From Trichomonas tenax (lineage: Eukaryota > Parabasalia > Trichomonadida > Trichomonadidae), in NCBI GenBank assembly GCA_023091735.1, contig JALKBU010000014.1:1-64000 (forward strand): a stretch of DNA of 64,000 nt, in the 5' to 3' direction. Under the pieces are notes generated by a model. That model had not been told where the DNA came from and searched no databases. It saw only the letters and a list, made by a program, of their open reading frames with translations. Made by a program: the position numbers and the translations under genes. Shown in pieces: positions 33,301 through 42,723 of the stretch (within the stretch, counting starts at the first letter, position 1; each line of letters starts with the position of its first letter).

Positions 33301-35997
33301 AACAGACTTGAAATTAAGCTGCAAGTTTTGTGCATCGTGTGCTGGAATTCTTCCGTTCATAGGGATGATTTGAAGTTCATTAGTGCCTTCGTAATTGATT
33401 GAGAAAATGGCGTCATCGTCACCAGCGTTCTTGATCCTTAATGTCTGAGTCTTGAGAATGCCAATTGGAATCAATCCCAAGTTCACAAACTTCTTGTTCA
33501 ATAAGCACTTAGGGGCACCGATATCACCAATGCACTTAAGAGTTCTTGTTTGGCCTCCAAGAACATTCAACAAAAGTGTTGCTTCATCGTGCGAATGTGT
33601 CTGTGGTGTATAAGTGACTTCAATGTTTTGTGTCGAGTCTGGATCGATCTTTCCTGATATCTGAGACAAAGAGAAAACAGGAGTCAATCCTGACCAGTTG
33701 TATTCAGCTGTGGAATTAGATTTGTTGACAATCGTTACGAACTCCTTAATAAATGGAGAAACGCTGTCCGGAGAGAACCTAAACTCAATCATTTGTCTGG
33801 AAAGCTGCAATTCTATTGGAACAACTTGTGCGTATACATTAAAAGCATATGTGTGATGTCCATTGATTGTGTATTGGATTGTCTTCATGAAATTCTGCTG
33901 GCGAGAACTTGTGAACCTGATATCAAAACCAGCAGTCTGTTTAGGAAGAATAACTTGTGAAGAAGGTGAGGACTTCGCAAGCTCTTCGAATTCATATTTC
34001 ATTGAGACAACGATGTGTTGCCGAAGGTTGTTTGTGATTGTGAATGATTTGGCTGATGTCGAGTAAACAGAAACATGACCAAAGTTAACCGTTTGATGGC
34101 TGGCTGTAACAAGCAGCTGCTGTGCTGGAGTTAATGGCTTGCTGCACTCGTTGATTTCAGCTGGCGTTGTTGGCTTCGGTTTGAACTTCTTCTTGATGAG
34201 AACGTTCTCATCCTGATGCGATTTCTTCGTGTTTAATGGACCATCTGGATCATCATTGCCATGTGATGAGCAACCTGTTTTAGCCGTGTTCTGGAAGTAT
34301 AATGGATTTGATGGATCGAGAATCTTTGGCTCTGGTGCTTCTAAACCATTGTATAAGTCATCGTCTTTCATCTCTTCTTGAGGGCTCGTGCCGGCTTTCT
34401 TCATTTGGTTAGAAACATACTCCTTTAAATCTTCTTCTGTGTAAGCACCAACAGTATTCCTGAGGTATTCCTCGCCCTCTGATTTCAGCTTCGTTCTGAG
34501 ATCCTGCAGGCGGGTTGCGACCTCCCTCTTTGCAGCATACTCAGTGATGAAGCCATCGAATCTCTCACGCAATTGCGAATTCTGTCTAATTCCTTTGAGA
34601 CCATCGGAGAATCTCCTGTCTGGATGTTCAGCGGAATACTTCGCATTCTCGTTTGTTTCGTAGATAGGAACGCGCCTGAATGGTTTATCTTGTTTCTGTC
34701 CACAAATACCAATGAGATTGATCTCCTTTGTCAATAATCCGCTGCAGAATTTAACATTTGTATTAAACGTGAATTCTCCATAATTTTTCGGGAAGAAAAT
34801 GACACTGACTGTTGATGATGATTCTTTCTTGATAATACCGGAAGATGGTTCAAACCTGAAGTGTGCAATTGGCTGTATTTCGAATTCGATCGGCAAGAAT
34901 TTAGATGTGTTTGTGATAACGAGTTCTTTCGTTGTTTTCTCTTCTATTTCGCATTTATCGAATATGAAATCGTATGATGAAAGCTTGATATAGCTTTGAA
35001 CTGCTTTTCCATTTAATGAGAATTCCAAGTGCTGACCAGTCTCTACGACTTCGATTGTCTGTGTTTGATTGAATTGAAGATCAATATCTTCGAGAATTGG
35101 CCTTGTTGGTATTGGAGTAATGAACTGGAAATCGATATTCATTGTTCCATTTGGTTCAAGTGTTCCTTCTGACGGAGATGCCTTGAAAATTATTTCCTCC
35201 TCAACCTGCCTTTTCTGTTTCACCTTTCCTTTCTTCGCATCTTCGTTGTTGAGTATCACGAATGATCTTTTTGCTTGTCCGTTATTTACGAGTTGTGCAG
35301 TAATAATACGTTTCTGGCCGAAGTATACTGTCTGGAAATCGAAGTTTTTGATCTCCTTTCCCTCATAAAATAGACTCAATGAATGTGAAACAGCTTCAGC
35401 TGTAATGACAATAGGCTTCACCTTCTCAGGAGAGCCTTTAACATTGACATTCAAGTTGATGTTCACTGGTCCTGGCTGAGGAATCTTGATTGTCGCTGAG
35501 ATTTCAACTGATTTACTTGGAGCGATTGAACCACTTGTTGGCGACATAGTAAGACCGTCATATTCCCATTGGAGTTCAAATGAGCCCTCTCTAACACCGA
35601 TGTTTGTCATAGAAAAAGAAAATTTGTATCCAAAATCAGTTGGAATTGATCCTAGGCGAATATTTTGTGTGTCGGGAACAATGCGAGGACTTGGTGGTAT
35701 CGCGCTCACTGGAATTGTTACTTTTTCTTTCGGACATTCGACATAAAGTTCAGCATGAACTGGATTTGCGTCTTTTGGCGTATATTTTATTGTAGCACTT
35801 ATTTCTAATCCAGGAGGAACAATTATCGTCGGTTGTGTGAATAATAAAAACGGTGAATTTGGTGATAATTTGAATCTAATAGGCATAGGAGACTTTCCGC
35901 AATTCGTCGCCCAGACTTGGATGGAATCTGACTCGCCTGATTTTAGATCCCTGAAATTAACGGAGTCAGGAACAACTTGAATCAGTCCTTTCTCCAT
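27331..35997 (-). CDS. CFAP47-like giant ASH-domain axonemal protein
   Basis: The 2888-residue protein consists of many ~100-residue beta-sandwich ASH/Hydin-type repeats. Their signatures recur throughout: FG...G......I.N.G, then F.I.P..G.I.P, then V.F.P...G. Examples are NFGHVSVYSTSAKSFTITN and LGLIPIGILKTQTLRIKNAG. Near residues 1430-1750 the pattern is broken by a helical segment containing LRRIVRFLQ-like and CTLLKWISVHICVQYTDW motifs, consistent with the central calponin-homology-like domain of CFAP47, followed by more ASH repeats. The length is close to animal CFAP47 (about 3100). Such proteins decorate the central pair or radial structures of motile flagella. A charged coiled stretch (about 430-560) interrupts the N-terminal repeats, and the C-terminus is a basic, Ser/Asn-rich tail. 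Hydin itself is the main alternative but is much longer. Confidence 0.85.
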   Translation of the reverse strand: MEKGLIQVVPDSVNFRDLKSGESDSIQVWATNCGKSPMPIRFKLSPNSPFLLFTQPTIIVPPGLEISATIKYTPKDANPVHAELYVECPKEKVTIPVSAIPPSPRIVPDTQNIRLGSIPTDFGYKFSFSMTNIGVREGSFELQWEYDGLTMSPTSGSIAPSKSVEISATIKIPQPGPVNINLNVNVKGSPEKVKPIVITAEAVSHSLSLFYEGKEIKNFDFQTVYFGQKRIITAQLVNNGQAKRSFVILNNEDAKKGKVKQKRQVEEEIIFKASPSEGTLEPNGTMNIDFQFITPIPTRPILEDIDLQFNQTQTIEVVETGQHLEFSLNGKAVQSYIKLSSYDFIFDKCEIEEKTTKELVITNTSKFLPIEFEIQPIAHFRFEPSSGIIKKESSSTVSVIFFPKNYGEFTFNTNVKFCSGLLTKEINLIGICGQKQDKPFRRVPIYETNENAKYSAEHPDRRFSDGLKGIRQNSQLRERFDGFITEYAAKREVATRLQDLRTKLKSEGEEYLRNTVGAYTEEDLKEYVSNQMKKAGTSPQEEMKDDDLYNGLEAPEPKILDPSNPLYFQNTAKTGCSSHGNDDPDGPLNTKKSHQDENVLIKKKFKPKPTTPAEINECSKPLTPAQQLLVTASHQTVNFGHVSVYSTSAKSFTITNNLRQHIVVSMKYEFEELAKSSPSSQVILPKQTAGFDIRFTSSRQQNFMKTIQYTINGHHTYAFNVYAQVVPIELQLSRQMIEFRFSPDSVSPFIKEFVTIVNKSNSTAEYNWSGLTPVFSLSQISGKIDPDSTQNIEVTYTPQTHSHDEATLLLNVLGGQTRTLKCIGDIGAPKCLLNKKFVNLGLIPIGILKTQTLRIKNAGDDDAIFSINYEGTNELQIIPMNGRIPAHDAQNLQLNFKSVHASSFDIPVNIQIAGSNSLTFNVSGQSELPRVQLSVTAFEFGRLFVGSSSSIEATIQNVGQIPAILFLDLSSHPDFRIEYATELADGANNEAMNSISLVSNPIFVTKTEYLPTTESTATYIDQESNAPTQDSSDEEASGLVYKFYLLEGTSIKFNLVFQPSSAAEHSFELPFTMMNVISASSFHLQPIVSAEAIKAPITISSTSLDFGIMPIFNPQNPHARSISRAISLVNESKNQIPWRIDTSTIGEPAAFSFEPSAETIAPGATTVVHVLFTARAAAPYNIHLPLLVKIAKEKEESMVSEIQLAGVGTSRLFSISQTNVALPIVPLGVKSQMTVYVNNDGFISSNLRVQTSASESAFPVKITFPEGNQLLHTTVKLPIVVSFQSNKPLSFSTMIGIIDDNGNGTSFVVTCTTDNSVFTLYPFLYTNKPEIKSSKGSAIIVDTKIVESCSSLVTRFINSSDIIELKGQPWNATYNPKTVKFILRYLNALSLNTQISDFPGDFIRNNGSTLLELVDNISGGRRPNVDNNSEKVKDDINSRQLDAMRRIVRFLQSMGLLVSHIKPEFLLERQEFVDVMRYRITKQLLGIDYFSAPSLQSFDQAILSEFTNSKSFSNALMQRLKIAETLYAELSNEAWMIVMMQLFKTFIVGRIDHERLNQQPGFAEAVRSMTSTTSRFANMEDVLNEINRPSKGVSSSNIYSTSECTLLKWISVHICVQYTDWQRAVNSFEKLSDATCFTALLKAHTTSLKVPLPNSAIDHSTPEDTAILFTSSLKSLKLAFSPTADEISSKSDCVLAIVAAYLFETLPRFIPITTVDFTTTLHKTISKAVQIQNPSKAEITYKAVLEGSQTFSLPNDALVIPPNGTADINVVFTARTIKKQTARLILTPLRPRYITSNSEEADTMPTTTRGQSHVPIFSAPIVVDIYSEVTIVSPDMVSAYEGMIYQPTKINLNVKNYIGTKSEPKISYKIAKIVDETGKAIGSNKPISQQIQEFIANPFDSSKEELLPTSQSKTTAFQSIIKAHKNFIIEQAHVDFMDENSTQTVSIEFLPIDLGTYRMFLLFEDPNAGEFVIQVEAKSVLPAPIEIASNKIKCESGKKFNYSCNLDIVNPLLIKQLAYGYERINNAGKFTSDRKLLDMITSRTREIEALFKQSFTSQKFQVSNSATQYFEIPSDVVIIKNPDPKTKPNALPITFKPSKAGEYPVKIVLTSNNDIRLLKASATAIPAVKEMSIEFSTVSGRQVHQDIPLTNPSEEVWNFKVTASGDSVFSAPQRVSVKPNSTGSLTVNFVPLRVGTFKGELMLTNASSEATVIYKLTGIADEPPAEKKINVNCKARVPFEYEVPLKPFIKNGQVKVTTTVPIITFKPMVNFENGNLTEPFKFNVIAQRSGVSAGTLTFTDTVTGNYIWYVVEIHVDSPAPEQTITVNTSARKSATISIKIQNPKDKITNFTVVLSDDDLFGLKEFSVPPHETMTYELVVSPLKAMTRASSVYFYSDDDSEFWYVLKITATEAPGQTLAPLVSPLGKFASTTITLENPLTKVASVRVENSNPTAFQVMAKRSIQLLSLEKRRIEIRYIPTSVGQKEVAEISFLSQDVGDWIYSLSGSGKPPQPYSPTIVSSQIGVPMSALVLFNNPFPYPCRFNISIDSECEEGVFQFLVRKKLFTLEWFGEEFQVPFTFTPSQKGQFTAHIIVTFAGPARGDLPDNTALLSSVRWIFPVIGNTLSAAVEAKVIRARANEFASSNLTFQLVGETEEFQASEYAVNMILQQQNEFLRQILDIKPTEVLKDGDSPELMVNVNFTPMRPCNGSAQLRVKNPLGQEWQFDLSCVAERGKPIDTLQIESLLNKTGEVSVTLPKTFRTQTPFHAYMISGSASEFSAVPEHGFIEPQPGPGTETPIKIIFAPKMYGKVLRGVLVIDTLDAQFMYDVVGKTPEYVPPTVTTGSRLMQMQTTRQSMPGNSKKRPESNMLRNSQKPRIISPNSGKHKII

Positions 35998-36000
35998 TTT

Positions 36001-36006
36001 TTTTGA
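36001..36006 (-). promoter_or_regulatory. Initiator-like TCAAAA of the CFAP47-like gene
   Basis: The minus strand reads ATTATCAAAAAAAATGG. With +1 at base 36004 the leader would be 7 bases. Confidence 0.35.
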
Positions 36007-39000
36007 TAATTTGAATTTTGCTCGTTATTTTGTTTTTTCATTATTCCCATTAATTTTGTATTGGATTTTGTGCTACTCATAATGTATAGTCCTATGTTTC
36101 ACTCAAAATTTTGGAAAATCTCAAAGATTCAAAATAATTAAAAATCTATCCTCAAAACTAATCACTATGGATAATGCAAAACACAAATAAACTTTTAAGG
36201 AATGAAGCATACATAATATCCGCTGAATCCAATTTTGTTGATCAGATGGAAATGTATTTGCGATTTCAACACCTTTCAATATGATGATTTTTCAAGGAAA
36301 ACATTTTTCAAGTTATTTGTGTTAACAACAAGATATGAAATTCCATATCTTCTAATAAAGCAAATTTTCATTTCAATCACTTTCCAGAGTTAACGGAACT
36401 TGAACAAAGTATTTTATAATTAATCTGGTTAGACAACACATGACGGATTAACAAAAACTCATAATATTATTTTACGTTTGAACAAATTCAATAGTTTTGA
36501 TCCCTATGCACATTGGCAAATCATTTTCTCATTAGAAAGAAATGAATGCATATACTTATATGGAATGAAGCAAACTATATCATCAATAAGCATACGATAT
36601 CTTTCTATATTGTCAATATGTTAGGTTTTCAAGATGCAATGATATTTTTTTGAAGTAGTTAATGCTATTCTCTTTCGTTAGGAAGATTATATTGAATGAA
36701 CTTGAGTTATGAGGAATTCAGGCTTTCTCATAGAAATTTTTTCAATGATGATGTCAAGGGAATATTTACTTGGCAGATTTCTGCTGAAATTAAATAATTT
36801 ACTTGACATTTTTTGTGATTTTATGCTTTACATGTCATAGAGTAAAACATTGGTATAATCATGAATTCCATGGATATTACAGTGCCGATAGGACGGCACT
36901 GCTGTTTTTGAAATAGAAACATCCAAATTAACTCATATTTAAAATCCAGAGCATTATTGCAATTTGGCTGCCTGTTTTACTTGAATTTATTATTGATATG
37001 GTCCCAGGTACCCTATTGCGAGCAAAGTTGACCATTAATTAATCATAATCGTGAATTTGACGAAATGACCATGAATTTAAGAAGGTTTGCACCGTGTTTC
37101 CTGCAAGCATGATGGAATGTAACAACATATTTGGCTAAAATGTCGAATTAAACCAATTATTGCATTTCATCTCAAATATGCTGTCCTGGATGCCGATAAT
37201 TAGGCCTATATTATTATACAAAGTGTACAGTTATAATGAATTATAAAAAATAAGCATCGTCGAAAAAGGTCAAAACAATTGAAGAAATTTTATGAAGCAT
37301 AATATAGAGAGTAATGAAGAGAAGGTTGGAATATTTTTCAAATGGCGATGCTGCCCATCATCGTTTTGAATATAATGTTAAATATTAAATCTTTATTGAG
37401 ATAAGAACGTTCATTTTCTAATCCAATGAACGTATTGATAATGCTATCGGTAGACAATTTTATTTAAATGATATTACTTGAATCAAACAAATTATTGATT
37501 ATTAACTGGAATATTGGGAAGCAAAAGGAATAATTAGGTAATACGAATATGAAATATCGATTGTAGTGGTGCAAATTGATCATAAGGAACTGGAGTAATA
37601 ATGGGTTCAAAATAAAGTAATAATATAAAAGACAAATTCATGCTGAAAAGGGCTCAAAAACGTCAACGCATGAGGAGTGATTACACTTATGAATGGTACA
37701 CTATGTATTCGGGTTTATAATAAACATTCTTAAAGCTTCCAAATCTCGATTGGGAAAAAAATTTCAAGTTTTGAGAGGATGAAAATGGGTAATACAAAAG
37801 TTCATTGCAATGTTTTCTTGAATTTTTCATTGTATTACGATTAGATATCGCAAAGGATGCAATATGATGGAGGAATTGCAAGTTGTGAGATGAAAATGCA
37901 TTTAACGGACAAATTTTTGTTGCATTGGACAGAGATATCGTTTAGTAATAACATCAATATTTAGTAACAAAATATTGAATGCAAATACCGTTGAATTTAG
38001 AATCACAATCTTGATAACATTGTTCTGAATGAAGAACAAAACAATGACCGCTTTACTTGAAAACTTAATTGAGAAGTGTAAATTTTTTTGAAAATAATTG
38101 AAATAAATTTAATATCTTGTTACATACTATGTACAGAGCAAATTTTCAATATAGAATTTTTTACACCTCGCACAAATATCAAGAGGAAAAGATTCATGTC
38201 GTAAATATCAAACAGGATATAAAACAAATTAAATGAACGCGGCTTTATTCAATAAATCTAGAATTGATAAACATCACAAAATATAAAAACGTGTTGTACT
38301 TTAAAACCAAGAAAAATATGCAATTCTCAAAAAAATCGATTTCATAGACTAATCAACGAGGTAAAGTGTGATATTACGTTGTTGTGGAATTAAATGGAAA
38401 CGGTGTTGACAAAGCTTACCTCAAAATCAGTCATTTACACTCAACCTAAGAAATGATTCAATACTGTCACTAATAATTATCTCATACATTTTCACCCTAA
38501 GACAATTCGTAAAAATCTCTCGAGTGTGTATCTCAGATACCGTTTGTTGTTGCTTTTCTTATGTACAATCTTATAATCAAATTTTATCTTATTATCTATT
38601 ATTAAAATTTTACTATCAATTTCTTTAATTGTAGCGTAACATTATACTCATGATAACTTATTATTCGATTTCCAAATCAACTCCTATTAGATGCTGTTGG
38701 TGGAGGAGTTATAATGCAATTAATTTTTTTTCTATAAGCATTCAATTTTTGAAAAATAATAACTCTTTATAAAGCACAGTTACATTCTTGTGATTGATAT
38801 AATCCGCTGTAATCGATGTTATTTAATAAAGTTACGTTTGGCAAATATCAGCATCTAAGTTTATTTGGAAAATGCAATTTTGAATTCATCCAAAATAGTA
38901 TTTCCATCATATACATTTTGCATATATTATAGACCTAATGGAGTAGAGTCATTCATTACAATATAAGTATATATTGACTAAGTGGAATTTGATTTATTTG

Positions 39001-39168
39001 GCGTTGAAAAAATCTGACATCCTTAAAAATAAATGAGCGTATTTACATTGATCTCAAATTAACTCATAGACCTTATTCTAATATTCAAAAGCCAGTACCA
39101 TACGATGAAATTTTGAAAATTGTTGGTAATAAAATAGCAAACAATAGACCAATTTAATAACAAATAGC
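36007..39168. other. Gene-poor 3.1-kb intergenic region
   Basis: I find no convincing coding sequence. The only notable structure is a GC-rich hairpin at 36880-36901 (8-bp stem CAGTGCCG/CGGCACTG, 6-base loop) followed by a T5 run. Confidence 0.45.
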
Positions 39169-40353
39169 TTAGAGTGGAACATCAAGCTCCAATTTGTGGG
39201 ATTGCTCTTCGATATGAGATACCATTGCATCTGCATTCGCTTCGAGCTCTTCTGAGTAAAAATTAATGCCTTTAACGACAACATAGGCACTCTCTGACTT
39301 CTTAACTGCACTGTTGAGAAAATCATCAGCCTTGAATTGCAAATAGGTTATTTTTTCTTCTAAAGCTTGTGCAACATCATCAAATTCAGCCAATCGTGCT
39401 TCCTGTTCCATCAATTGCATCTTAAGTTCTTCAACCTTGGAAACTAACCTTTCTTTATTGTCATTAAATGTTAGTTTAAGCTGATCCATGAAATTTGTTG
39501 CTGATAGTTTGAATTCATCAAATTTCTCATAGTGAATGAACTTTTTGCCTTCTGGGGTTATCTCTGGTTGCGGAACCTCTTGCTTTGGAGTAGATTTGGA
39601 TTCAATAGAATACATCTCAATGAAGTTCTTGAGGAAAGATAATTTAGTCTTATCCTCTTGAAGTTGATCCAGAATCTTATTCGTGTCGTATTTGATTTTA
39701 GTGGATTTATACTTATTATTTTTGTCGGTAACTAATTTTGTTAATTCATCCAATTGATTGGATTGTTTAATAAGTTCGTTATTAATTGATCCGTTTTCAG
39801 GACGAGGAAGCTTCAAAACTTTAGGCGGAACAGCTTTTGTTGTTGAGAAAATTGGAACTTGTAGTTTGAGTTTTGGTTTTTCTGGTTTTTTAATAGTTTT
39901 AAGCTGATTATCGATAAAAAGTGATATATTTGATTCCAAATTCTGTGTTTCTTGAATTAACCTATTTGCGATATCGTTGGAAAAGTCATTTATAAAAGTT
40001 GTAGATTGTTCTGGTGCCTCTGATTCCGTGCAATCCTTGTCAACCATCTTTTCGGCGTATGAATATAAATCTTCGCATTTTTCGAATATCCTTTCGATTG
40101 CTTTTGGATCATAATCCTTAACTCGTGTAGAAAGAGACTCTGTTTGTGCTGTTAAACTGTCCACTGTCTTTGTTAAGTCGCCAGGAATCTTTGATAACAA
40201 AGTTGATCCAGTTTCTTCAAGATTTAAAACAGCTTTTTTCATTTTGATTATATCCTGTTGCGCGTACTGAAGTGCTGTATCGCTCTGTCTCCTCGTTCCA
40301 CCTATTCCTTGGCTATTTTTCGGTGGAGAATAAACATATTGCTGATGAAGCAT
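39169..40353 (-). CDS. Coiled-coil protein of unknown function
   Basis: The 394-residue protein begins MLHQQYVYSPPKN. The open frame reaches further upstream only through a GTG codon, so the ATG at 40353 is chosen, supported by a canonical TCACTT Initiator 26 bases before it. Helical segments with heptads occupy about 25-110 and 200-390 (for example MDQLKLTFNDNKERLVSKVEELKMQLMEQEARLAEF), separated by a basic, proline-rich linker (KKPEKPKLKLQVPIF). It has no membrane helix. The layout suggests a cytoskeletal component; I do not recognise the family. Confidence 0.75.
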   Translation of the reverse strand: MLHQQYVYSPPKNSQGIGGTRRQSDTALQYAQQDIIKMKKAVLNLEETGSTLLSKIPGDLTKTVDSLTAQTESLSTRVKDYDPKAIERIFEKCEDLYSYAEKMVDKDCTESEAPEQSTTFINDFSNDIANRLIQETQNLESNISLFIDNQLKTIKKPEKPKLKLQVPIFSTTKAVPPKVLKLPRPENGSINNELIKQSNQLDELTKLVTDKNNKYKSTKIKYDTNKILDQLQEDKTKLSFLKNFIEMYSIESKSTPKQEVPQPEITPEGKKFIHYEKFDEFKLSATNFMDQLKLTFNDNKERLVSKVEELKMQLMEQEARLAEFDDVAQALEEKITYLQFKADDFLNSAVKKSESAYVVVKGINFYSEELEANADAMVSHIEEQSHKLELDVPL

Positions 40354-40375
40354 TTTTTGCACGTTTTTTAAACAA

Positions 40376-40381
40376 AAGTGA
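40376..40381 (-). promoter_or_regulatory. Initiator TCACTT of the coiled-coil gene
   Basis: This is a canonical Initiator with +1 at base 40379 and a 26-base leader. Confidence 0.5.
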
Positions 40382-41265
40382 TAAAATGTTTATTATATTT
40401 GCCATGTAAAAATTTAAATGTCAAAAATAGAAATGTTTTGAAAAGTGACAATGAGGTCACATTTGTAATTGAGTGATTTACAAGCGGTTTTAGCCGTATC
40501 ATTTTTTGCATGTATCTACAATCAATGAATTCGTTTCATTTGATTTCATGTCACATGCTACACAACAACGGGAAAAACGGCAATTATTCTTTAATATTTG
40601 TCACCTGGCCTGCTTTAACATCTCCTTTTTAATTTTTGAACATACATTATGCTTACTTGATAGGAATTTTTGTTAGAATTCTTATTTATAAGCTTAAAAT
40701 ACCTTTAGTGATTAGCGTATTACAGAAGAAATCTTCTGTTATTTTTTTCAAATTTTGAATTTTATAGCATTTGTGATAGTTCTACCTTACATTTCATTAA
40801 TGTCATATTGGTACTTAGTCTGTACTTGGTTAACTATATCATTTGTAAACTTACAAAAATAAAATGATAGAGACATGAATTGTTAAGCAATTGTGTTAGT
40901 CTCTATGATTTGATTTCAACATCAGAGAAGTTCCTCTGTGCATATTTGAACAGTTATTCATAATTCCATCAATGAGTATAATATTAATCAAATAAGAGAT
41001 AGCAATGCAATACTAGAATTGGCAGATGTATGTGTGTAAATAGATATATTCATTGAATGAAAAATTAAGAATCTGAGATCGAGTTTCGTTGATGCTATAG
41101 AAAATGAAAGAATTTCGGCTATAGAACAGACTGCATTGTCCATCTATAACACAAACCCAAAAGTAATAGTGTTCAATCAAAGCCAGAATAAGAGATTCTA
41201 GTTCAATTGAAATCATAAATTAAAATAGTTCCGTGTTAAATATACTTTTGCTCAACATACAGATT
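40382..41265. other. Intergenic AT-rich stretch before the tRNA
   Basis: I see no gene or clear repeat here. Confidence 0.5.
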
Positions 41266-41338
41266 GCCTCAGTAGCCTAGTGGTTATAGCGTGTGCCTCG
41301 TAAGCGCAAGGTCGCCGGTTCGACTCCGGTCTGGGGCA
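41266..41338 (+). tRNA. tRNA-Thr (anticodon CGT), intronless
   Basis: The acceptor stem GCCTCAG/CTGGGGC pairs over 7 bp with one G-T. The anticodon stem TGTGC/GCGCA encloses the loop CTCGTAA, giving anticodon CGT (reads ACG, threonine). The T arm GCCGG/CCGGT encloses TTCGACT. The A box TAGCCTAGTGG and B box GGTTCGACTCC are present. The D stem is weak. The discriminator base is A, and CCA is not encoded. Confidence 0.95.
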
Positions 41339-41343
41339 AAAAC

Positions 41344-41348
41344 TTTTT
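41344..41348 (+). terminator. RNA polymerase III T5 terminator
   Basis: This run of five T starts 6 bases after the tRNA 3' end and lies 35 bases upstream of the next gene's predicted start site. Confidence 0.7.
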
Positions 41349-41380
41349 CCATTTTTGGAATAATTTTGTCACCTTTTTGC

Positions 41381-41386
41381 TCAATA
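41381..41386 (+). promoter_or_regulatory. Initiator-like TCAATA of the sirtuin gene
   Basis: GCTCAATATTAATG places +1 at 41383 and gives a 7-base leader. The same GCTCAATA is seen at the 5-phosphatase gene. Confidence 0.45.
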
Positions 41387-41389
41387 TTA

Positions 41390-42478
41390 ATGGATGATGA
41401 TTCTCGTCTCACAGTAAACAAAGTCATGAAATGTATGAGAGCGGGAAATTCCGCTGAGGAAACATTCAAGAAATTGATCGGCGAGAATCCCGAAAACATA
41501 TTTTCAGACCCTGTTCCTGACGCTTATCTTTGGAACTTTTTAATTCAGTATGCACGCGAACAAACGAGAGAAAGAATTGCTAAAGCACGAAAACCGATCC
41601 AATCCATGGAAGAAATCTTCAAATTAATCGAAAATTCAAATCATATTATCGTTATTATTGGCGCTGGTGCTTCAATCGGTCCAGACTTCAGATCTCCGGG
41701 TGGACTGTACGATTCTATTGCCAAAGAAGGCTGTTTGGAGGATCCTTACCAAGTATTCGACCTCGACTACTTCAAAAAAGATCCCTCTGTGTTCTGGCGC
41801 TTTGCACACAAAATTTTCCCAGACAAAAACCCTGCTCACTCAGACACACACTATTTCATCGCTGAACTCGAAAAACACGGAAAATTGCAAAGATTGTACT
41901 CACAAAACGTTGATACACTCGAATGCGGTGTTCCGGAGTCAAAGCTGAGCTGTGTGCATGGTTCCTGGAGAAACAGTTTCTGCATGGCATGCGGAAAAAC
42001 CTTTGAAATTGAGGAACTTCGTTCTGCAGTTGAGTCAAAGACAATTCCAACATGTTCGTGTGGTGGCCAGATTAAGCCTGGTATTGTCTTTTTCGGACAG
42101 AAGACAAACATCGAGGACGAAGATATTTCACAAGATTCTGAAGTTGGTGATCTTCTTCTTGTTATAGGAACATCACTAAAGGTTGCTCCTATCTCTATGC
42201 TCCCCAACTTTCTCCAACAGATCCCTTCAATCTTGATTAACAGAGAACCGGTCACTTGCAATTTCAGCGCAGAACTTTTAGGAGATTGCAGTGATGTAGT
42301 CAATGAGCTTCAAAGAGGACTTGGATGGAAAGAGGCCATAGAACAAAACATCGAATTCAGTGAGCCAAACAAGTTCTTCTTCCCAGACAAAGACGGAAAT
42401 ATCTCACATGTTTATGAAACAGGTTCTATTTCTTTTGTTGTTACACCATGTGAGCCTAATCCAGATGATCTTTTGTAA
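41390..42478 (+). CDS. Sir2-family NAD-dependent protein deacylase (sirtuin)
   Basis: The 362-residue enzyme has the Rossmann core of class I sirtuins. GAGASIGPDFRSPGGLYD (about residue 90) is the NAD-binding loop, QNVD (about 170) contacts the nicotinamide ribose, and HGSW (about 189) carries the catalytic His. A zinc ribbon (CMAC ... TCSCGG), IKPGIVFFGQ, GTSLKVAPI and ILINREP follow. The GAG-to-PDFRS spacing is three residues shorter than usual, and the second cysteine pair is CxC instead of CxxC. An N-terminal ~75-residue helical extension precedes the core. The open frame runs back into the tRNA, but the ATG at 41390, 7 bases after TCAATA, is the likely start. Expected substrates are acetylated histones or tubulin (inference). 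Confidence 0.93.
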   Translation: MDDDSRLTVNKVMKCMRAGNSAEETFKKLIGENPENIFSDPVPDAYLWNFLIQYAREQTRERIAKARKPIQSMEEIFKLIENSNHIIVIIGAGASIGPDFRSPGGLYDSIAKEGCLEDPYQVFDLDYFKKDPSVFWRFAHKIFPDKNPAHSDTHYFIAELEKHGKLQRLYSQNVDTLECGVPESKLSCVHGSWRNSFCMACGKTFEIEELRSAVESKTIPTCSCGGQIKPGIVFFGQKTNIEDEDISQDSEVGDLLLVIGTSLKVAPISMLPNFLQQIPSILINREPVTCNFSAELLGDCSDVVNELQRGLGWKEAIEQNIEFSEPNKFFFPDKDGNISHVYETGSISFVVTPCEPNPDDLL

Positions 42479-42723
42479 TTTTTAATATATTGTGTTCATA
42501 TATCCTAATAAAATGATGTAGTTAAAAGTCGAAAACACAAATTTTCTGAATTACATGCGAATTGAAATGATGTTGAAATATGACAGATATATGTTATGCA
42601 ATACTATGTAAATATAATCTGTTTGTGTAGTATATCGTAAATTTTAGTCATGTTATTTGTTGTTTCATTGTGGTGTACAGTAACGCCACTGGCATGACAT
42701 ACTGTAATTTTAAATATTTAAAT

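Noticed and set aside
27529..35746. Many plus-strand and alternate-frame ORFs within the CFAP47-like gene
   Set aside because: They overlap a strongly coding 8.7-kb frame and show no family features.
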